Part shown: positions 45,489 to 54,367 of the stretch, one piece after another
How the letters are laid out: each line of letters opens with the position of its first letter
Numbering within the stretch: position 1 is the stretch's first letter
Origin: Sagittula stellata E-37
Lineage (GTDB): Bacteria; Pseudomonadota; Alphaproteobacteria; Rhodobacterales; Rhodobacteraceae
Direction of reading: 5' to 3'
DNA: 64,000 bases
NCBI RefSeq assembly: GCF_039724765.1
Contig: NZ_CP155729.1
Location: 2,675,501-2,739,500 of the forward strand
Notes under the pieces: model-generated
Told to the model about the DNA's origin: nothing
The model's database searches: none
What the model saw: the letters and a program-made list of their open reading frames with translations, nothing else
Position numbers and translations under genes: made by a program

Positions 45489-46193
45489 ATGTCCGATGAA
45501 GACGACGACATCATCCTCTCCGAACTCGACGACGAAGAACTCGTCCAACAGATGTTCGACGACCTCTACGACGGTCTTAAGGAAGAGATCGAAGAAGGCG
45601 TCAACATCCTGCTCGAGCGTGGCTGGGCCCCTTACCGCGTTCTCACAGAGGCGCTTGTCGGCGGCATGACAATCGTTGGACGCGACTTTCGCGACGGCAT
45701 CCTTTTCGTGCCCGAAGTGCTTCTGGCCGCGAATGCGATGAAGGCGGGCATGGCCATCCTGAAGCCGCTGCTGGCAGAGACCGGCGCACCACGCATGGGC
45801 AAGATGGTCATCGGCACCGTCAAGGGCGACATCCACGACATCGGCAAGAACCTTGTCTCCATGATGATGGAAGGCGCCGGTTTCGAGGTGGTCGACCTGG
45901 GCATCAACAACCCGGTGGAAAAGTACCTCGACGCGCTCAAGGCCGAAGAGGCCGATATCCTCGGCATGTCGGCCCTTCTGACCACCACCATGCCTTACAT
46001 GAAGGTCGTCATCGACACCATGAAGGAACAGGGCATCCGCGACGACTACATCGTTCTCGTGGGCGGCGCGCCCTTGAACGAAGAATTCGGCAAGGCGATC
46101 GGCGCCGACGCCTATTGCCGCGACGCCGCCGTGGCGGTCGAGACGGCCAAGGAATTCATCGCCCGCAAGCACAATCAGATGCGCGCCGGCTGA
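45489..46193 (+). CDS. stand-alone corrinoid (cobalamin-binding) methyltransferase protein
   Basis: A 234-residue protein with a B12-binding cap domain (helical, residues ~20-105) and a Rossmann cobalamin domain with the base-off motif GDIHDIGKNLV (His116). Later motifs are LGMSALLTTTMPYM and VLVGGAPLNEEFGKAIGAD, as in MtbC/MtgC/MttC and the cobalamin module of MetH. The acidic first 20 residues are unusual. It may shuttle methyl groups to the BHMT-type enzyme for methionine synthesis, or serve the MttB-like enzyme at 36945. RBS AGAAGGAAAG. Confidence 0.92.
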   Translation: MSDEDDDIILSELDDEELVQQMFDDLYDGLKEEIEEGVNILLERGWAPYRVLTEALVGGMTIVGRDFRDGILFVPEVLLAANAMKAGMAILKPLLAETGAPRMGKMVIGTVKGDIHDIGKNLVSMMMEGAGFEVVDLGINNPVEKYLDALKAEEADILGMSALLTTTMPYMKVVIDTMKEQGIRDDYIVLVGGAPLNEEFGKAIGADAYCRDAAVAVETAKEFIARKHNQMRAG

Positions 46194-46220
46194 CGCTTTG
46201 TCCGCTCGGCTTCCACTTCG

Positions 46221-46250
46221 GACGGCGGCCTCAAATTGGCCGCCGTCTTC
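46221..46250 (+). terminator. intrinsic terminator after the corrinoid protein gene
   Basis: A perfect 10-bp stem GACGGCGGCC / GGCCGCCGTC with a 7-base loop is followed by TTCTCC, 27 bases after the stop. The T-tract is weak, but the stem is strong. Confidence 0.8.
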
Positions 46251-46426
46251 TCCAAAGGGCCAAATGCAACACGCCGCCGGATCGCAAGCGCGGTGTTGAC
46301 GCGGCGTCGCGCAGCGCGATTGTTGAGCAATGTGCATTTGTGGCGGTCAAACACACGAAGCGTTGACAAGATTACTGTTTTACTCTCGGCGGCTTTGCCT
46401 CATATTGAGTGGGAGAGGAGATCGGT

Positions 46427-46603
46427 ATGCCTGTGACATCCTTCGCCATGATTGTCTGTTCCGCGGTCTGCGCGGCGGTCCTTGCGGTTTGGGCCTTGTC
46501 GAGCTGGGGCATCCTGCCCGTCCTGCCGATCTTTCTGATACTGGTTCTTATCGCCCGCTGGGCGATGGCGCCTGTCCCTTATGACGACAGCACATCTTCC
46601 TGA
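46427..46603 (+). CDS. 58-residue membrane protein
   Basis: A short protein of mainly hydrophobic residues with two likely membrane segments (residues ~5-22 and ~28-46) and a polar tail (APVPYDDSTSS). An ideal ribosome site (GGGAGAGGAGATCGGT) precedes the ATG. Its last 23 bases overlap the start of the DUF1638 gene in another frame, so translation is probably coupled. No family is recognised. A TTGACA lies ~60 bases upstream but no good -10 was seen. Confidence 0.6.
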   Translation: MPVTSFAMIVCSAVCAAVLAVWALSSWGILPVLPIFLILVLIARWAMAPVPYDDSTSS

Positions 46604-47228
46604 CGACTCGACCCTGACCACCGACGGGATGCGGCCTTCCGGCAAAGGGCGCGTTCTCTTGATCGCCTGTGGCGCGCTGGCGCGGGAAATCCTTGCTTTG
46701 AAACGGCTGAACGGGTGGGATCACATCGACCTGACCTGCCTGCCCGCAATCCTGCACAACGCCCCGGACCGTATCACCGACGCGGTGCGCGGAGCGGTGG
46801 CAAGCCATGGGACGCGCTACGACCGTATTGCCGTGGTCTACGCGGATTGCGGCACCGGCGGTCACCTGCAGACCGCCTGCGCGGAGCTTGGAGTCGAAAT
46901 GATGGCCGGCCCGCATTGCTACGCCTTCTTCGACGGGCTGGACCAATTCGCGTCACGGGACGAGATCACCGCCTTCTACCTCACCGATTTCCTTGCGCGG
47001 CAGTTCGATGCCTTCGTCTGGAAACCCCTGGGACTGGACCGACATCCGGAGTTGTTGCCGATGTACTTCGGCCATTATGAAACTCTGGTCTATCTCGCCC
47101 AGACTGACGATCCCGCTCTGACCGCGCGCGCCGAATCCTGTGCCGACCGCCTTGGCCTTGCCTTTGAACGGCGCTTTACCGGTTACGGTGAGCTGGCCTC
47201 GACGCTGGAGCGATGGGCCGCGGCCTGA
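46581..47228 (+). CDS. DUF1638 protein
   Basis: A 215-residue protein of the DUF1638 family, opening the conserved region with VLLIACGALAREILALKR and containing YADCGTGGHL and GPHCYAFFDG, whose Cys and His residues suggest a metal or thiol site. The family is often found next to corrinoid methyltransferase genes, as here downstream of the corrinoid protein. I infer an accessory role in cobalamin-dependent methyl transfer. The biochemical function is unknown to me. Confidence 0.8.
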   Translation: MTTAHLPDDSTLTTDGMRPSGKGRVLLIACGALAREILALKRLNGWDHIDLTCLPAILHNAPDRITDAVRGAVASHGTRYDRIAVVYADCGTGGHLQTACAELGVEMMAGPHCYAFFDGLDQFASRDEITAFYLTDFLARQFDAFVWKPLGLDRHPELLPMYFGHYETLVYLAQTDDPALTARAESCADRLGLAFERRFTGYGELASTLERWAAA

Positions 47229-47246
47229 CGACAGCCTTGCGGACCG

Positions 47247-48677
47247 TCATTCTGCAGGCGCCAGCGATTCCTTTAGAACGGTTGAAATCGGCACCAGCGC
47301 AATGGTGTTGCCGCGGTCCTGAAGCCCCCAGAGGAGCAGCGCCGAGATCGTGTCCGCGCGCAGCCGCCCCAGCATGATCACCGCCCCTTCCTGGCGGGCC
47401 CGGAAAGCCGCCTGGTCGAGCGTCCGTCGGATCAGGCCCTGATCCTGCCCTTCGCTGTCGAGATCCCGGAAGAGTGTCGCGGAGGGCACCCCTTCCTTCG
47501 CCGCGAGTTTCTGCGCGGTGTTCAGGCCTTTCGGAACCATGACAAGCCCGTGCCCCGTCGACCCGAGGAAGGCCGCCGCCTGCATCGACACTTCGCGACT
47601 GCCCTGAAGGCCGCCTGACGGATCTTCCAACACACCCACGGCGCCGGGGATTGCATCGAAGAGACCCGTCAGGCTCACTTCGACATCGGACGCCACGGCC
47701 CCCTCCGGCATGTCGCCCAGGGCCAGCACCTCGAACCCGCGTTCCCTGTACCCCTCTGCCGCGCCTTTCGGATCGGGATGCGCGGGCGAGATCGCGAAAC
47801 TGACCGGAAAGGGAAAAGTCTCCAGTTCCTCGGGCCCCATCGGGCCGGAGCCATCGTCTACCAGGATCAACGACATCCGTGGCACGTCCGTCTGAGGGGT
47901 GAAGCGCGACGCGTACTTCACTAGAGGGCTGTCGGGTCCAAGCGGATCGGCGACCGTTTCCAACGCTTCGGGTTCTTCGGTCGCCACTGGCGTTTCGGCC
48001 TCGGCCCCTATTGTAGGAAGGCGCCCTTCCGAAACGGCAGGCGCCCGATCGGCCAGCGAACCCGCGGGCGTCCCAATGGTGGGCCTGCCCGGTGTTTCCT
48101 TCGGATCGTCAGCGGCCAATTCCGGCGCGTCTTCGGGTTCGAGTGTGACCGGTGCGGGCACTTCGGATGTCGCCGTTTCGACCGGCGGCGCAGCGTCTTC
48201 GACAGCCTCCGGCCCAGCCTCTGCGGCGGGCTCGGGCGGTGACTCGATTGCGGCAGGCGGTGCGACCGGCGCTTCCTCCGTCACGGCAAGCTGGGTATCC
48301 GCTTCAGGCTGGAGCGGAGCCTCCGGTTCTGCCGGGGTTTCTCCTACGTCCGGCGCAGGGGCGGCATCTGGCTCACTTCCCACGGCATCGGTCGTTTCAA
48401 GAACGGAAGACGGCGCTTCCGGCACGACGGCGGGCGTTTCAGGGATGCTTTCCTCGGCTGGCAACACTGCGACGACATCGTCGTCCACCGACACATCGGA
48501 TGCAGGCATCGTTTGAGCATTTGTTGCCGGAGGCGTACCGCTAAGGGACGGCGATGGAGTCGGCAGGACTCGTGCCCGGACGTCTTCCGGTACGCCGGTA
48601 GCCAGTGATAACGCCCCGGCCCCAAGCCCAGAGACGACGATGCCAACCACCGCTCCTGCCAGAAATCCCCGTGCCAT
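47247..48677 (-). CDS. YibQ-type divergent polysaccharide deacetylase
   Basis: A 476-residue protein with an N-terminal signal anchor (residues ~5-27). A Pro/Glu/Ala/Val-rich disordered linker of about 230 residues follows, then a C-terminal divergent polysaccharide deacetylase (DUF610) domain: MSLILVDDGSGPMG, FAISPAHPDP, YRERGFEVLALGDMPEG. It acts in the periplasm, perhaps on peptidoglycan or a glycan. In Rhodobacter sphaeroides a yibQ gene lies between trpE and trpGDC. Here the gene is next to trpG but points away from it, 187 bases apart. Confidence 0.85.
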   Translation of the reverse strand: MARGFLAGAVVGIVVSGLGAGALSLATGVPEDVRARVLPTPSPSLSGTPPATNAQTMPASDVSVDDDVVAVLPAEESIPETPAVVPEAPSSVLETTDAVGSEPDAAPAPDVGETPAEPEAPLQPEADTQLAVTEEAPVAPPAAIESPPEPAAEAGPEAVEDAAPPVETATSEVPAPVTLEPEDAPELAADDPKETPGRPTIGTPAGSLADRAPAVSEGRLPTIGAEAETPVATEEPEALETVADPLGPDSPLVKYASRFTPQTDVPRMSLILVDDGSGPMGPEELETFPFPVSFAISPAHPDPKGAAEGYRERGFEVLALGDMPEGAVASDVEVSLTGLFDAIPGAVGVLEDPSGGLQGSREVSMQAAAFLGSTGHGLVMVPKGLNTAQKLAAKEGVPSATLFRDLDSEGQDQGLIRRTLDQAAFRARQEGAVIMLGRLRADTISALLLWGLQDRGNTIALVPISTVLKESLAPAE

Positions 48678-48864
48678 GCACCCCTACTCCCCTCGCTGTC
48701 CCGTTGCTTTCGGGTCCTGACGTTTCTCGCGTCGTGTCACGTGGGCATTCTGCGGCCCCGTACCCATGGACATACCGTGGCCTCAAGCCCTTGACGCCGC
48801 AAGACCCTCCTGCGCATTTATACCCCGACACAAGTGCCGCCCGCCATCCCAGAAAGGCCGCGAA

Positions 48865-49446
48865 ATGCTGCTCCTGATCGATAATTACGACAGTTTCACC
48901 TACAACCTCGTGCATTACCTCGGCGAACTGGGCGCCGATGTTCAGGTCTGGCGAAACGATGCGATCGATGTGCAGCGGGCCATCTCGATGAACCCGGCGG
49001 GTATCGTCCTCAGCCCCGGCCCCGGTACACCCTCGCAGTCCGGCATCTGCTGCGCGCTGACCGAAGCGGCCGCCGAAACAGGCACACCGCTGTTCGGCGT
49101 GTGCCTGGGACACCAGACGATCGGACAGGTTTTTGGCGGTATCGTGCAGAGACATACCGAAATCGTGCACGGAAAGATGGGTGAGATCCATCACGAGGGA
49201 GAAAGCGTCTTCAAGGGACTGCCTTCGCCGCTTCAGGCCACCCGGTATCACTCCCTTGTCGTCGACCGGGCCAGCCTGCCTTCGTGCCTCAAGGTGACGG
49301 CAGAACTGTACGACGGAACGATCATGGGCCTGGCACATGAAGACCTGCCGATCCACGGTGTCCAGTTTCACCCCGAAAGCATCGCGTCGGAGCATGGACA
49401 TGCCATGCTCCGTAACTTCCTCGACGTATTGAAAGTCCCGGCATGA
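48865..49446 (+). CDS. trpG: anthranilate synthase component II (glutamine amidotransferase)
   Basis: A 193-residue class I amidotransferase that supplies ammonia to TrpE. It has [20 protein letters not shown] at the N-terminus, [10 protein letters not shown], nucleophile Cys80 in [12 protein letters not shown], and [12 protein letters not shown] (catalytic His and Glu). RBS AGAAAGGCC. First gene of the coupled block trpG-trpD-ung-trpC-moaC-moeA; its stop overlaps trpD by ATGA. Upstream TTGACG with TTTATA-like spacing may be a weak promoter, but no leader peptide rich in Trp was seen. trpE is not in the window. Confidence 0.95.
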   Translation: MLLLIDNYDSFTYNLVHYLGELGADVQVWRNDAIDVQRAISMNPAGIVLSPGPGTPSQSGICCALTEAAAETGTPLFGVCLGHQTIGQVFGGIVQRHTEIVHGKMGEIHHEGESVFKGLPSPLQATRYHSLVVDRASLPSCLKVTAELYDGTIMGLAHEDLPIHGVQFHPESIASEHGHAMLRNFLDVLKVPA

Positions 49447-50462
49447 GCGACGATCTCAGACCCCTGATCGGCGCATCTGCCGACCGCGCCCTGACCCGTG
49501 ACGAGGCGGAGCGCGCCTTTACCACGCTGTTCAACGGCGAAGCGACGCCCGCCCAAATCGGCGGTCTTCTGATGGCGATGCGCACGCGCGGCGAAACGGT
49601 GGACGAATACGCCGCAGCCGCCGCAGTGATGCGCGCGAAATGCAACAAGGTCCACGCGCCGGAAGGTGCGATGGACATCGTCGGCACCGGTGGTGACGGC
49701 AAAGGCACGTTGAACATCTCGACGGCGACGGCCTTTGTCGTGTCTGGGGCGGGTGTAACGGTGGCCAAGCACGGCAATCGCAACCTCTCGTCGAAGTCCG
49801 GAGCAGCCGACGCGCTTTCCCAGCTCGGGATCAACGTGATGCTGCCCGCCGAACGTGTCGAGAAGGCGCTGCGGGACGTGGGCATCTGCTTCATGATGGC
49901 GCCGATGCATCATCCGGCGATGGCGCATGTCGGGCCGGTCCGAGCCGAGCTTGGAACCCGAACGATCTTCAACATCCTCGGGCCGCTGACCAATCCGGCG
50001 GGCGTGAAACGGCAGTTGACCGGCGCCTTCACCCGCGACCTTATCCGCCCCATGGCTGAGGTTCTCGGCAAGCTCGGGTCCGAACGTGCGTGGCTGGTGC
50101 ACGGCTCTGATGGTACGGACGAGCTGAGCATCGCGGGCGTGTCGTGGGTGGCATCGCTGGAAGAGGATGGCAGCATCCGCGAGGTCGAGCTGCACCCCGA
50201 AGACGCCGGCCTGCCCGAACATCCGTTCGAAGCGATCATCGGCGGCACCCCGGAAGAGAACGCCAAGGCCATGACCGCTTTGCTGGCCGGTGCGCCCTCG
50301 GCCTATCGCGATGCTGTCCTGCTGAACGCCGCCGCAGCGCTGACCATCGCGGGCCGGGCATCAGACTTGCAAGAAGGCGTCGCGCTGGCCGCCGAGAGCA
50401 TCGATTCCGGCGCGGCGAAGGAGAAGATCGAGGCACTGGCGAAAGCCACTCGGGCTGAATGA
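49443..50462 (+). CDS. trpD: anthranilate phosphoribosyltransferase
   Basis: A 339-residue enzyme of tryptophan synthesis (anthranilate + PRPP to phosphoribosyl anthranilate). Motifs are [17 protein letters not shown] (PRPP loop), [27 protein letters not shown] and the C-terminal PGLNA-like [10 protein letters not shown]. Overlaps trpG (ATGA) upstream and ung (ATGA) downstream. Confidence 0.96.
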   Translation: MSDDLRPLIGASADRALTRDEAERAFTTLFNGEATPAQIGGLLMAMRTRGETVDEYAAAAAVMRAKCNKVHAPEGAMDIVGTGGDGKGTLNISTATAFVVSGAGVTVAKHGNRNLSSKSGAADALSQLGINVMLPAERVEKALRDVGICFMMAPMHHPAMAHVGPVRAELGTRTIFNILGPLTNPAGVKRQLTGAFTRDLIRPMAEVLGKLGSERAWLVHGSDGTDELSIAGVSWVASLEEDGSIREVELHPEDAGLPEHPFEAIIGGTPEENAKAMTALLAGAPSAYRDAVLLNAAAALTIAGRASDLQEGVALAAESIDSGAAKEKIEALAKATRAE

Positions 50463-51103
50463 AACCTCCCCAATCCTGGTGCCAACTGCCGTTCTTCCAG
50501 CAGGATCTTCCCCGTATCGCTGCGGATCTTGCAGGCAAGGACGATGTTCTGCCACCAGGGGACGAACGTTTCGCGGCCCTGGAGGCCTGCGCACCTGCCG
50601 ACGTCAAGGTGGTGATCCTTGGCCAGGATCCCTACCCCACGCCGGGCCACGCACATGGATTTGCGTTTTCCGTCGCACCGGAGGTTGCCCTCCCCCGATC
50701 GCTGAACAACATCTACAAGGAGATGTCCGAAGATCTGGGATCCTGTCCGGCAAACGGCGATTTAAGGTTCTGGGCCGATCAGGGCGTCCTTTTGCTTAAC
50801 ACCGCCCTTACAGTTCCCGCGGGTCAGGCCGGTGGCCATTCGAGGCTCGGATGGTCCGAACTGACGCGCCAGGTGCTGAATAGCCTGTCCGACAAGCCAC
50901 GTGCTTTCCTGTTATGGGGCAAGCATGCCCAAGGCTTCGCCAGCGACATACATGGCGACAGCCATCTCGTTCTGAAGACAGCACATCCGTCGCCCTTGTC
51001 CGCCCGTCGCGGCTTTTTCGGCTCGCGGCCCTTTTCCCGCATCAACGACTGGCTTAAGACGCAAGGCGCCGCACCTATCAACTGGACCGGAGAGGCGCCA
51101 TGA
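50459..51103 (+). CDS. ung: uracil-DNA glycosylase, family 1
   Basis: A 214-residue base-excision repair enzyme. Motif A GQDPYP (catalytic Asp57, Tyr59), the uracil-binding FAF and LLNTALTV segments, and motif B HPSPLS (His176) are intact. It has the normal size of bacterial Ung. It overlaps trpD at its start and trpC at its stop (each by ATGA), so it is translated as part of the trp operon, an unusual place for this gene. Confidence 0.95.
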   Translation: MKPPQSWCQLPFFQQDLPRIAADLAGKDDVLPPGDERFAALEACAPADVKVVILGQDPYPTPGHAHGFAFSVAPEVALPRSLNNIYKEMSEDLGSCPANGDLRFWADQGVLLLNTALTVPAGQAGGHSRLGWSELTRQVLNSLSDKPRAFLLWGKHAQGFASDIHGDSHLVLKTAHPSPLSARRGFFGSRPFSRINDWLKTQGAAPINWTGEAP

Positions 51104-51903
51104 CCCAGACGATCCTCGACAAGATCAAGGCCTACAAGCTGGAGGAGATCGCCGCCGACAAGCGCGCCAAACCGTTGTCCGAGGTCGAGGCCGAAGCCCG
51201 CGAAGCATCGCCTGTCCGGCCCTTTGCCAAAGCACTGTACGAGGCGGCACGGACCGGTTACGGTTTGATTGCCGAGGTCAAGAAAGCCAGCCCGTCCAAG
51301 GGGTTGATCCGCTCCGACTTCGAACCGGCGCGGCTCGCGCAAGCTTATGAGGCCGGTGGCGCCACCTGCTTGTCAGTGCTGACCGACACGCCATCTTTTC
51401 AGGGTGCGAAACACTTCCTTGTCGAAGCCCGCCAGGCCACCGCACTGCCCGTCTTGCGCAAAGACTTCATGTACGACACGTTCCAGGTTGCAGAGGCGCG
51501 CGCGCTTGGGGCGGACTGCATCCTTATCATCATGGCCTCCGTTTCGGACGGACAGGCGGCGGAACTCGAAGACGCCGCGGCGACATGGGGCATGGATGCC
51601 CTGATTGAGGTGCACGACGAGGCAGAGCTCGACCGCGCGCTTGATCTGAAATCGCCGCTGATCGGGATCAATAACCGTAACCTGAAGACGTTCGAGACGA
51701 CGCTCGACACGACCCGGACTCTGTCAAAACGTTTGCCTGAGGGACGCTTCCTGATCTCCGAATCCGGTCTCAATACGCCTGCCGATCTGGCAGACATGGC
51801 CGGTTACGGTGCCCGTGCTTTCCTGATCGGCGAAAGCCTGATGCGCCAGGAGAATGTGCGGGAAGCGACCGAAACCTTGCTGAAAAATCCCGTTCCGGCC
51901 TGA
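51100..51903 (+). CDS. trpC: indole-3-glycerol-phosphate synthase
   Basis: A 267-residue TIM-barrel enzyme that closes the indole ring of CdRP. It has [10 protein letters not shown] (phosphate/Lys motif, ~residue 57), [13 protein letters not shown], and [14 protein letters not shown]. The N-terminal helical region [13 protein letters not shown] is also typical. Monofunctional, without a fused TrpF domain. Overlaps ung by ATGA; moaC follows after 8 bases. Confidence 0.96.
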   Translation: MTQTILDKIKAYKLEEIAADKRAKPLSEVEAEAREASPVRPFAKALYEAARTGYGLIAEVKKASPSKGLIRSDFEPARLAQAYEAGGATCLSVLTDTPSFQGAKHFLVEARQATALPVLRKDFMYDTFQVAEARALGADCILIIMASVSDGQAAELEDAAATWGMDALIEVHDEAELDRALDLKSPLIGINNRNLKTFETTLDTTRTLSKRLPEGRFLISESGLNTPADLADMAGYGARAFLIGESLMRQENVREATETLLKNPVPA

Positions 51904-51911
51904 GAGTGACC

Positions 51912-52388
51912 ATGAGCGACCTGACGCATTTCGACGATCGCGGCGCAGCCCATATGGTGGACGTTTCCGAAAAGGCGGTGACGGCCCGCGTCGCCACCGC
52001 CGAAGGCTGGGTCCGTATGGCACAAGAGACATTCAACCTGATCACCGAGGGGCATGCCAAGAAGGGTGACGTGATCGGCGTCGCACGGCTGGCCGGGATC
52101 ATGGGCGCGAAGAAGACGCCCGAACTGATCCCGCTCTGTCACCCCTTGCCCGTGACCAAGGTGTCCGTTGACCTCGAACCCGACGCGGATCTTCCGGGCC
52201 TGCGCATTGCTGCGACGGTCAAGACAACCGGCCAGACCGGGGTTGAAATGGAAGCGCTGACCGCGGTCTCGACCGCAGCGTTGACCGTCTACGACATGGT
52301 CAAGGCGGTCGACAAGGCGATGGAGATCGGGGGCATCCGGGTGATCCTGAAAGACGGAGGAAAATCCGGGCGTTACGAGGCATCATGA
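51912..52388 (+). CDS. moaC: cyclic pyranopterin monophosphate synthase MoaC
   Basis: A 158-residue molybdenum-cofactor enzyme. Conserved segments are [31 protein letters not shown] (with the catalytic Lys/His region) and [15 protein letters not shown]. The ATG after GTGACC was chosen; the in-frame GTG two codons earlier is the alternative. Overlaps moeA by ATGA, so both Moco genes follow trpC in one transcript. Confidence 0.96.
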   Translation: MSDLTHFDDRGAAHMVDVSEKAVTARVATAEGWVRMAQETFNLITEGHAKKGDVIGVARLAGIMGAKKTPELIPLCHPLPVTKVSVDLEPDADLPGLRIAATVKTTGQTGVEMEALTAVSTAALTVYDMVKAVDKAMEIGGIRVILKDGGKSGRYEAS

Positions 52389-53554
52389 TCTCGGTCGCTG
52401 AAGCCCTCGCACAGTTGTTCTCTCTTGTGCGACCGATGGAGACGGAAGAGATTCCGCTGGTGTCGGCGTCGGGCCGGACATTGGCGCGCGCCGTTTCGGC
52501 AAAGCGAGACCAGCCACCTTTCCCCTCCTCGGCCATGGACGGTTATGCGGTGGCTGATGCTGCTCCGGGGATGACCTTTACCGTGATCGGCGAAAGTGCC
52601 GCAGGTCATCGGTTCGACCGCGCAGTTGCCGAAGGTCAAGCCGTGCGCATCTTCACCGGCGCCCCCGTACCGGCAGGCGCAACCCACGTGGTGATCCAGG
52701 AAGACGTGACGCGGGACGGCGACCTTATCACAGTGGGGAACAGGCTGGACCAAGGGGCCAACATCCGGCCAGCTGGCACCGACTTTGCGGAAAACGCCCG
52801 TTTTGATGCCCCGAAAACCCTCAACCCGTTCGATATTGCTCTGCTCGCCTCGATGAACGTCGCTCGCGTGCCGGTGGCTCGGAAGCCGAAGGTTGCCCTG
52901 ATCTCTACCGGGGACGAACTAGTGATGCCCGGGGAAACTCCGGGTCCCGATCAGATCATCGTGTCGAACACCTTCGGCCTGCATGCCCTGCTGAGCGCAA
53001 ATGGCGCCGCGCCGCGTATCCTGCCCATCGCGCGGGACAACAAGGACTCTCTCAGGCACGCCTTCTCGCTGATTGACGACGCCGATCTGGTCATTACCAT
53101 CGGCGGTGCGTCTGTCGGCGACCACGACCTTGTGGCCCCTGTCGCGGCAGAACTGGGCATGGACCGCGCCTTCCACAAGGTGGCGATGCGGCCCGGCAAA
53201 CCCCTCATGTCCGGCAGGCTGGCCGAGACGATGATGATCGGACTGCCGGGCAACCCGGTCTCTGCAATGGTCTGCGGACAGGTCTTTGTCCTGCCGGTGA
53301 TCCGCGCCATGCTGGGCCTTCCCCGGCAGGCTGCGCCCCGACGCTCCGCTTTGCTGAAGGACGCCCTGCCCGCGAACGGCAATCGCGAACACTACATGCG
53401 CGCCATTCTGGACACGGACGGACTTCGGGCTGCGACGCGCCAGGACTCCAGCCTGCTGAGCGTTCTGAGCGGCGCCAATGCCCTGCTGGTCCGCCCGGTA
53501 GACGATCCTGCACGCGAGGTCGGTGAGCGCGTGGAGTACATTCCACTCAACTGA
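52385..53554 (+). CDS. moeA: molybdopterin molybdenumtransferase MoeA
   Basis: A 389-residue enzyme that inserts molybdate into adenylylated molybdopterin. Domain order is the usual Moe[19 protein letters not shown] near residue 85, the MogA-like MoCF_biosynth domain with [12 protein letters not shown] and [14 protein letters not shown], and [13 protein letters not shown], then the C-terminal beta-barrel. Overlaps moaC at its start. The gap to lexA includes the lexA promoter and operator. Confidence 0.95.
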   Translation: MISVAEALAQLFSLVRPMETEEIPLVSASGRTLARAVSAKRDQPPFPSSAMDGYAVADAAPGMTFTVIGESAAGHRFDRAVAEGQAVRIFTGAPVPAGATHVVIQEDVTRDGDLITVGNRLDQGANIRPAGTDFAENARFDAPKTLNPFDIALLASMNVARVPVARKPKVALISTGDELVMPGETPGPDQIIVSNTFGLHALLSANGAAPRILPIARDNKDSLRHAFSLIDDADLVITIGGASVGDHDLVAPVAAELGMDRAFHKVAMRPGKPLMSGRLAETMMIGLPGNPVSAMVCGQVFVLPVIRAMLGLPRQAAPRRSALLKDALPANGNREHYMRAILDTDGLRAATRQDSSLLSVLSGANALLVRPVDDPAREVGERVEYIPLN

Positions 53555-53581
53555 TACTAGATCTTGTCCTCCCCAAGACCG

Positions 53582-53610
53582 TTGACACAAAACGGGAACA
53601 TGCGTAGAAC
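53582..53610 (+). promoter_or_regulatory. lexA promoter with overlapping LexA box
   Basis: A -35 TTGACA (53582-53587) and a -10-like TAGAAC (53605-53610) are 17 bases apart. The LexA box GAAC-N7-GAAC (53596-53610), which reads GTTC-N7-GTTC on the other strand, covers the spacer and the -10 element. This is the alphaproteobacterial SOS box consensus, so lexA is very likely autorepressed. Confidence 0.85.
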
Positions 53611-53671
53611 AAACGCTAACGCGGCCTGCCTGGCGCAGGGTGCGGCACAAAAACGGGTATGGGGCACGAGC

Positions 53672-54367
53672 ATGCTGACCAAGAAACAACTGGACCTGCT
53701 GGATTTCATCAACAAGCGGATGGCGCGTGACGGTGTGCCGCCCAGCTTCGACGAGATGAAGGATGCGCTCGACCTGCGGTCCAAATCCGGCATCCACCGG
53801 TTGATCACCGCACTGGAAGAGCGCGGCTTTATCCGTCGGCTTGCGCATCGTGCCCGCGCGATCGAGATCGTCAAGCTGCCCGAAAGCCTCGGCGGTGCGC
53901 CAGCCGGGTTTTCGCCGCGCGTGATCGAGGGCGACCGCCCTGACAACACGCCCGGCCGCGCGACCGAGATCAACACTCTGGATGTGACGGAGCTGCCAAT
54001 CATGGGCCGCATCGCCGCCGGCGTGCCCATCGAGTCGATCAACGACGAGCCGCCGGGCATCGCAGTGCCGGGCATGATGCTGAAGGGTCAGGGCCGCCAC
54101 TATGCGCTGGAAGTTCGGGGCGACTCGATGATCGAGGCGGGTATCAACGATGGCGATGTCGTCGTGATACGCGAAACCAGCGATGCAGCGGACGGTGACA
54201 TCGTGGTGGCCCAGATCGAGGGCTACGAGGCGACGCTCAAACGCTTTCGCCGCAAGGGTGAGATGATCGTTCTGGAAGCGGCAAACCCCGCGTACGAGCC
54301 GCGCGTGCTTCCACGTGGGGACGTCAATGTGCAAGGACGCCTTGTCGGATTGATCCGCACTTACTGA
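53672..54367 (+). CDS. lexA: LexA SOS repressor
   Basis: A 231-residue repressor/autopeptidase. The N-terminal winged HTH reads [16 protein letters not shown] and [20 protein letters not shown]. The self-cleavage site is Ala116-Gly117 in [10 protein letters not shown], and the catalytic dyad is Ser152 (GDSMIEAGI) and Lys190 (ATLKRF). Length is typical for alphaproteobacteria. The start was chosen at MLTKKQL; upstream in-frame codons cross the promoter. Its own promoter carries a LexA box. Convergent with comEC, with a 7-base overlap at the ends. Confidence 0.97.
   Translation: MLTKKQLDLLDFINKRMARDGVPPSFDEMKDALDLRSKSGIHRLITALEERGFIRRLAHRARAIEIVKLPESLGGAPAGFSPRVIEGDRPDNTPGRATEINTLDVTELPIMGRIAAGVPIESINDEPPGIAVPGMMLKGQGRHYALEVRGDSMIEAGINDGDVVVIRETSDAADGDIVVAQIEGYEATLKRFRRKGEMIVLEAANPAYEPRVLPRGDVNVQGRLVGLIRTY

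Noticed and set aside
47899..48516. Ser/Gly/Ala-rich 205-residue frame resembling a secreted repeat protein
   Set aside because: It is the complement of the Pro/Glu/Val-rich linker of the YibQ-like protein, so its composition is a reading artefact.
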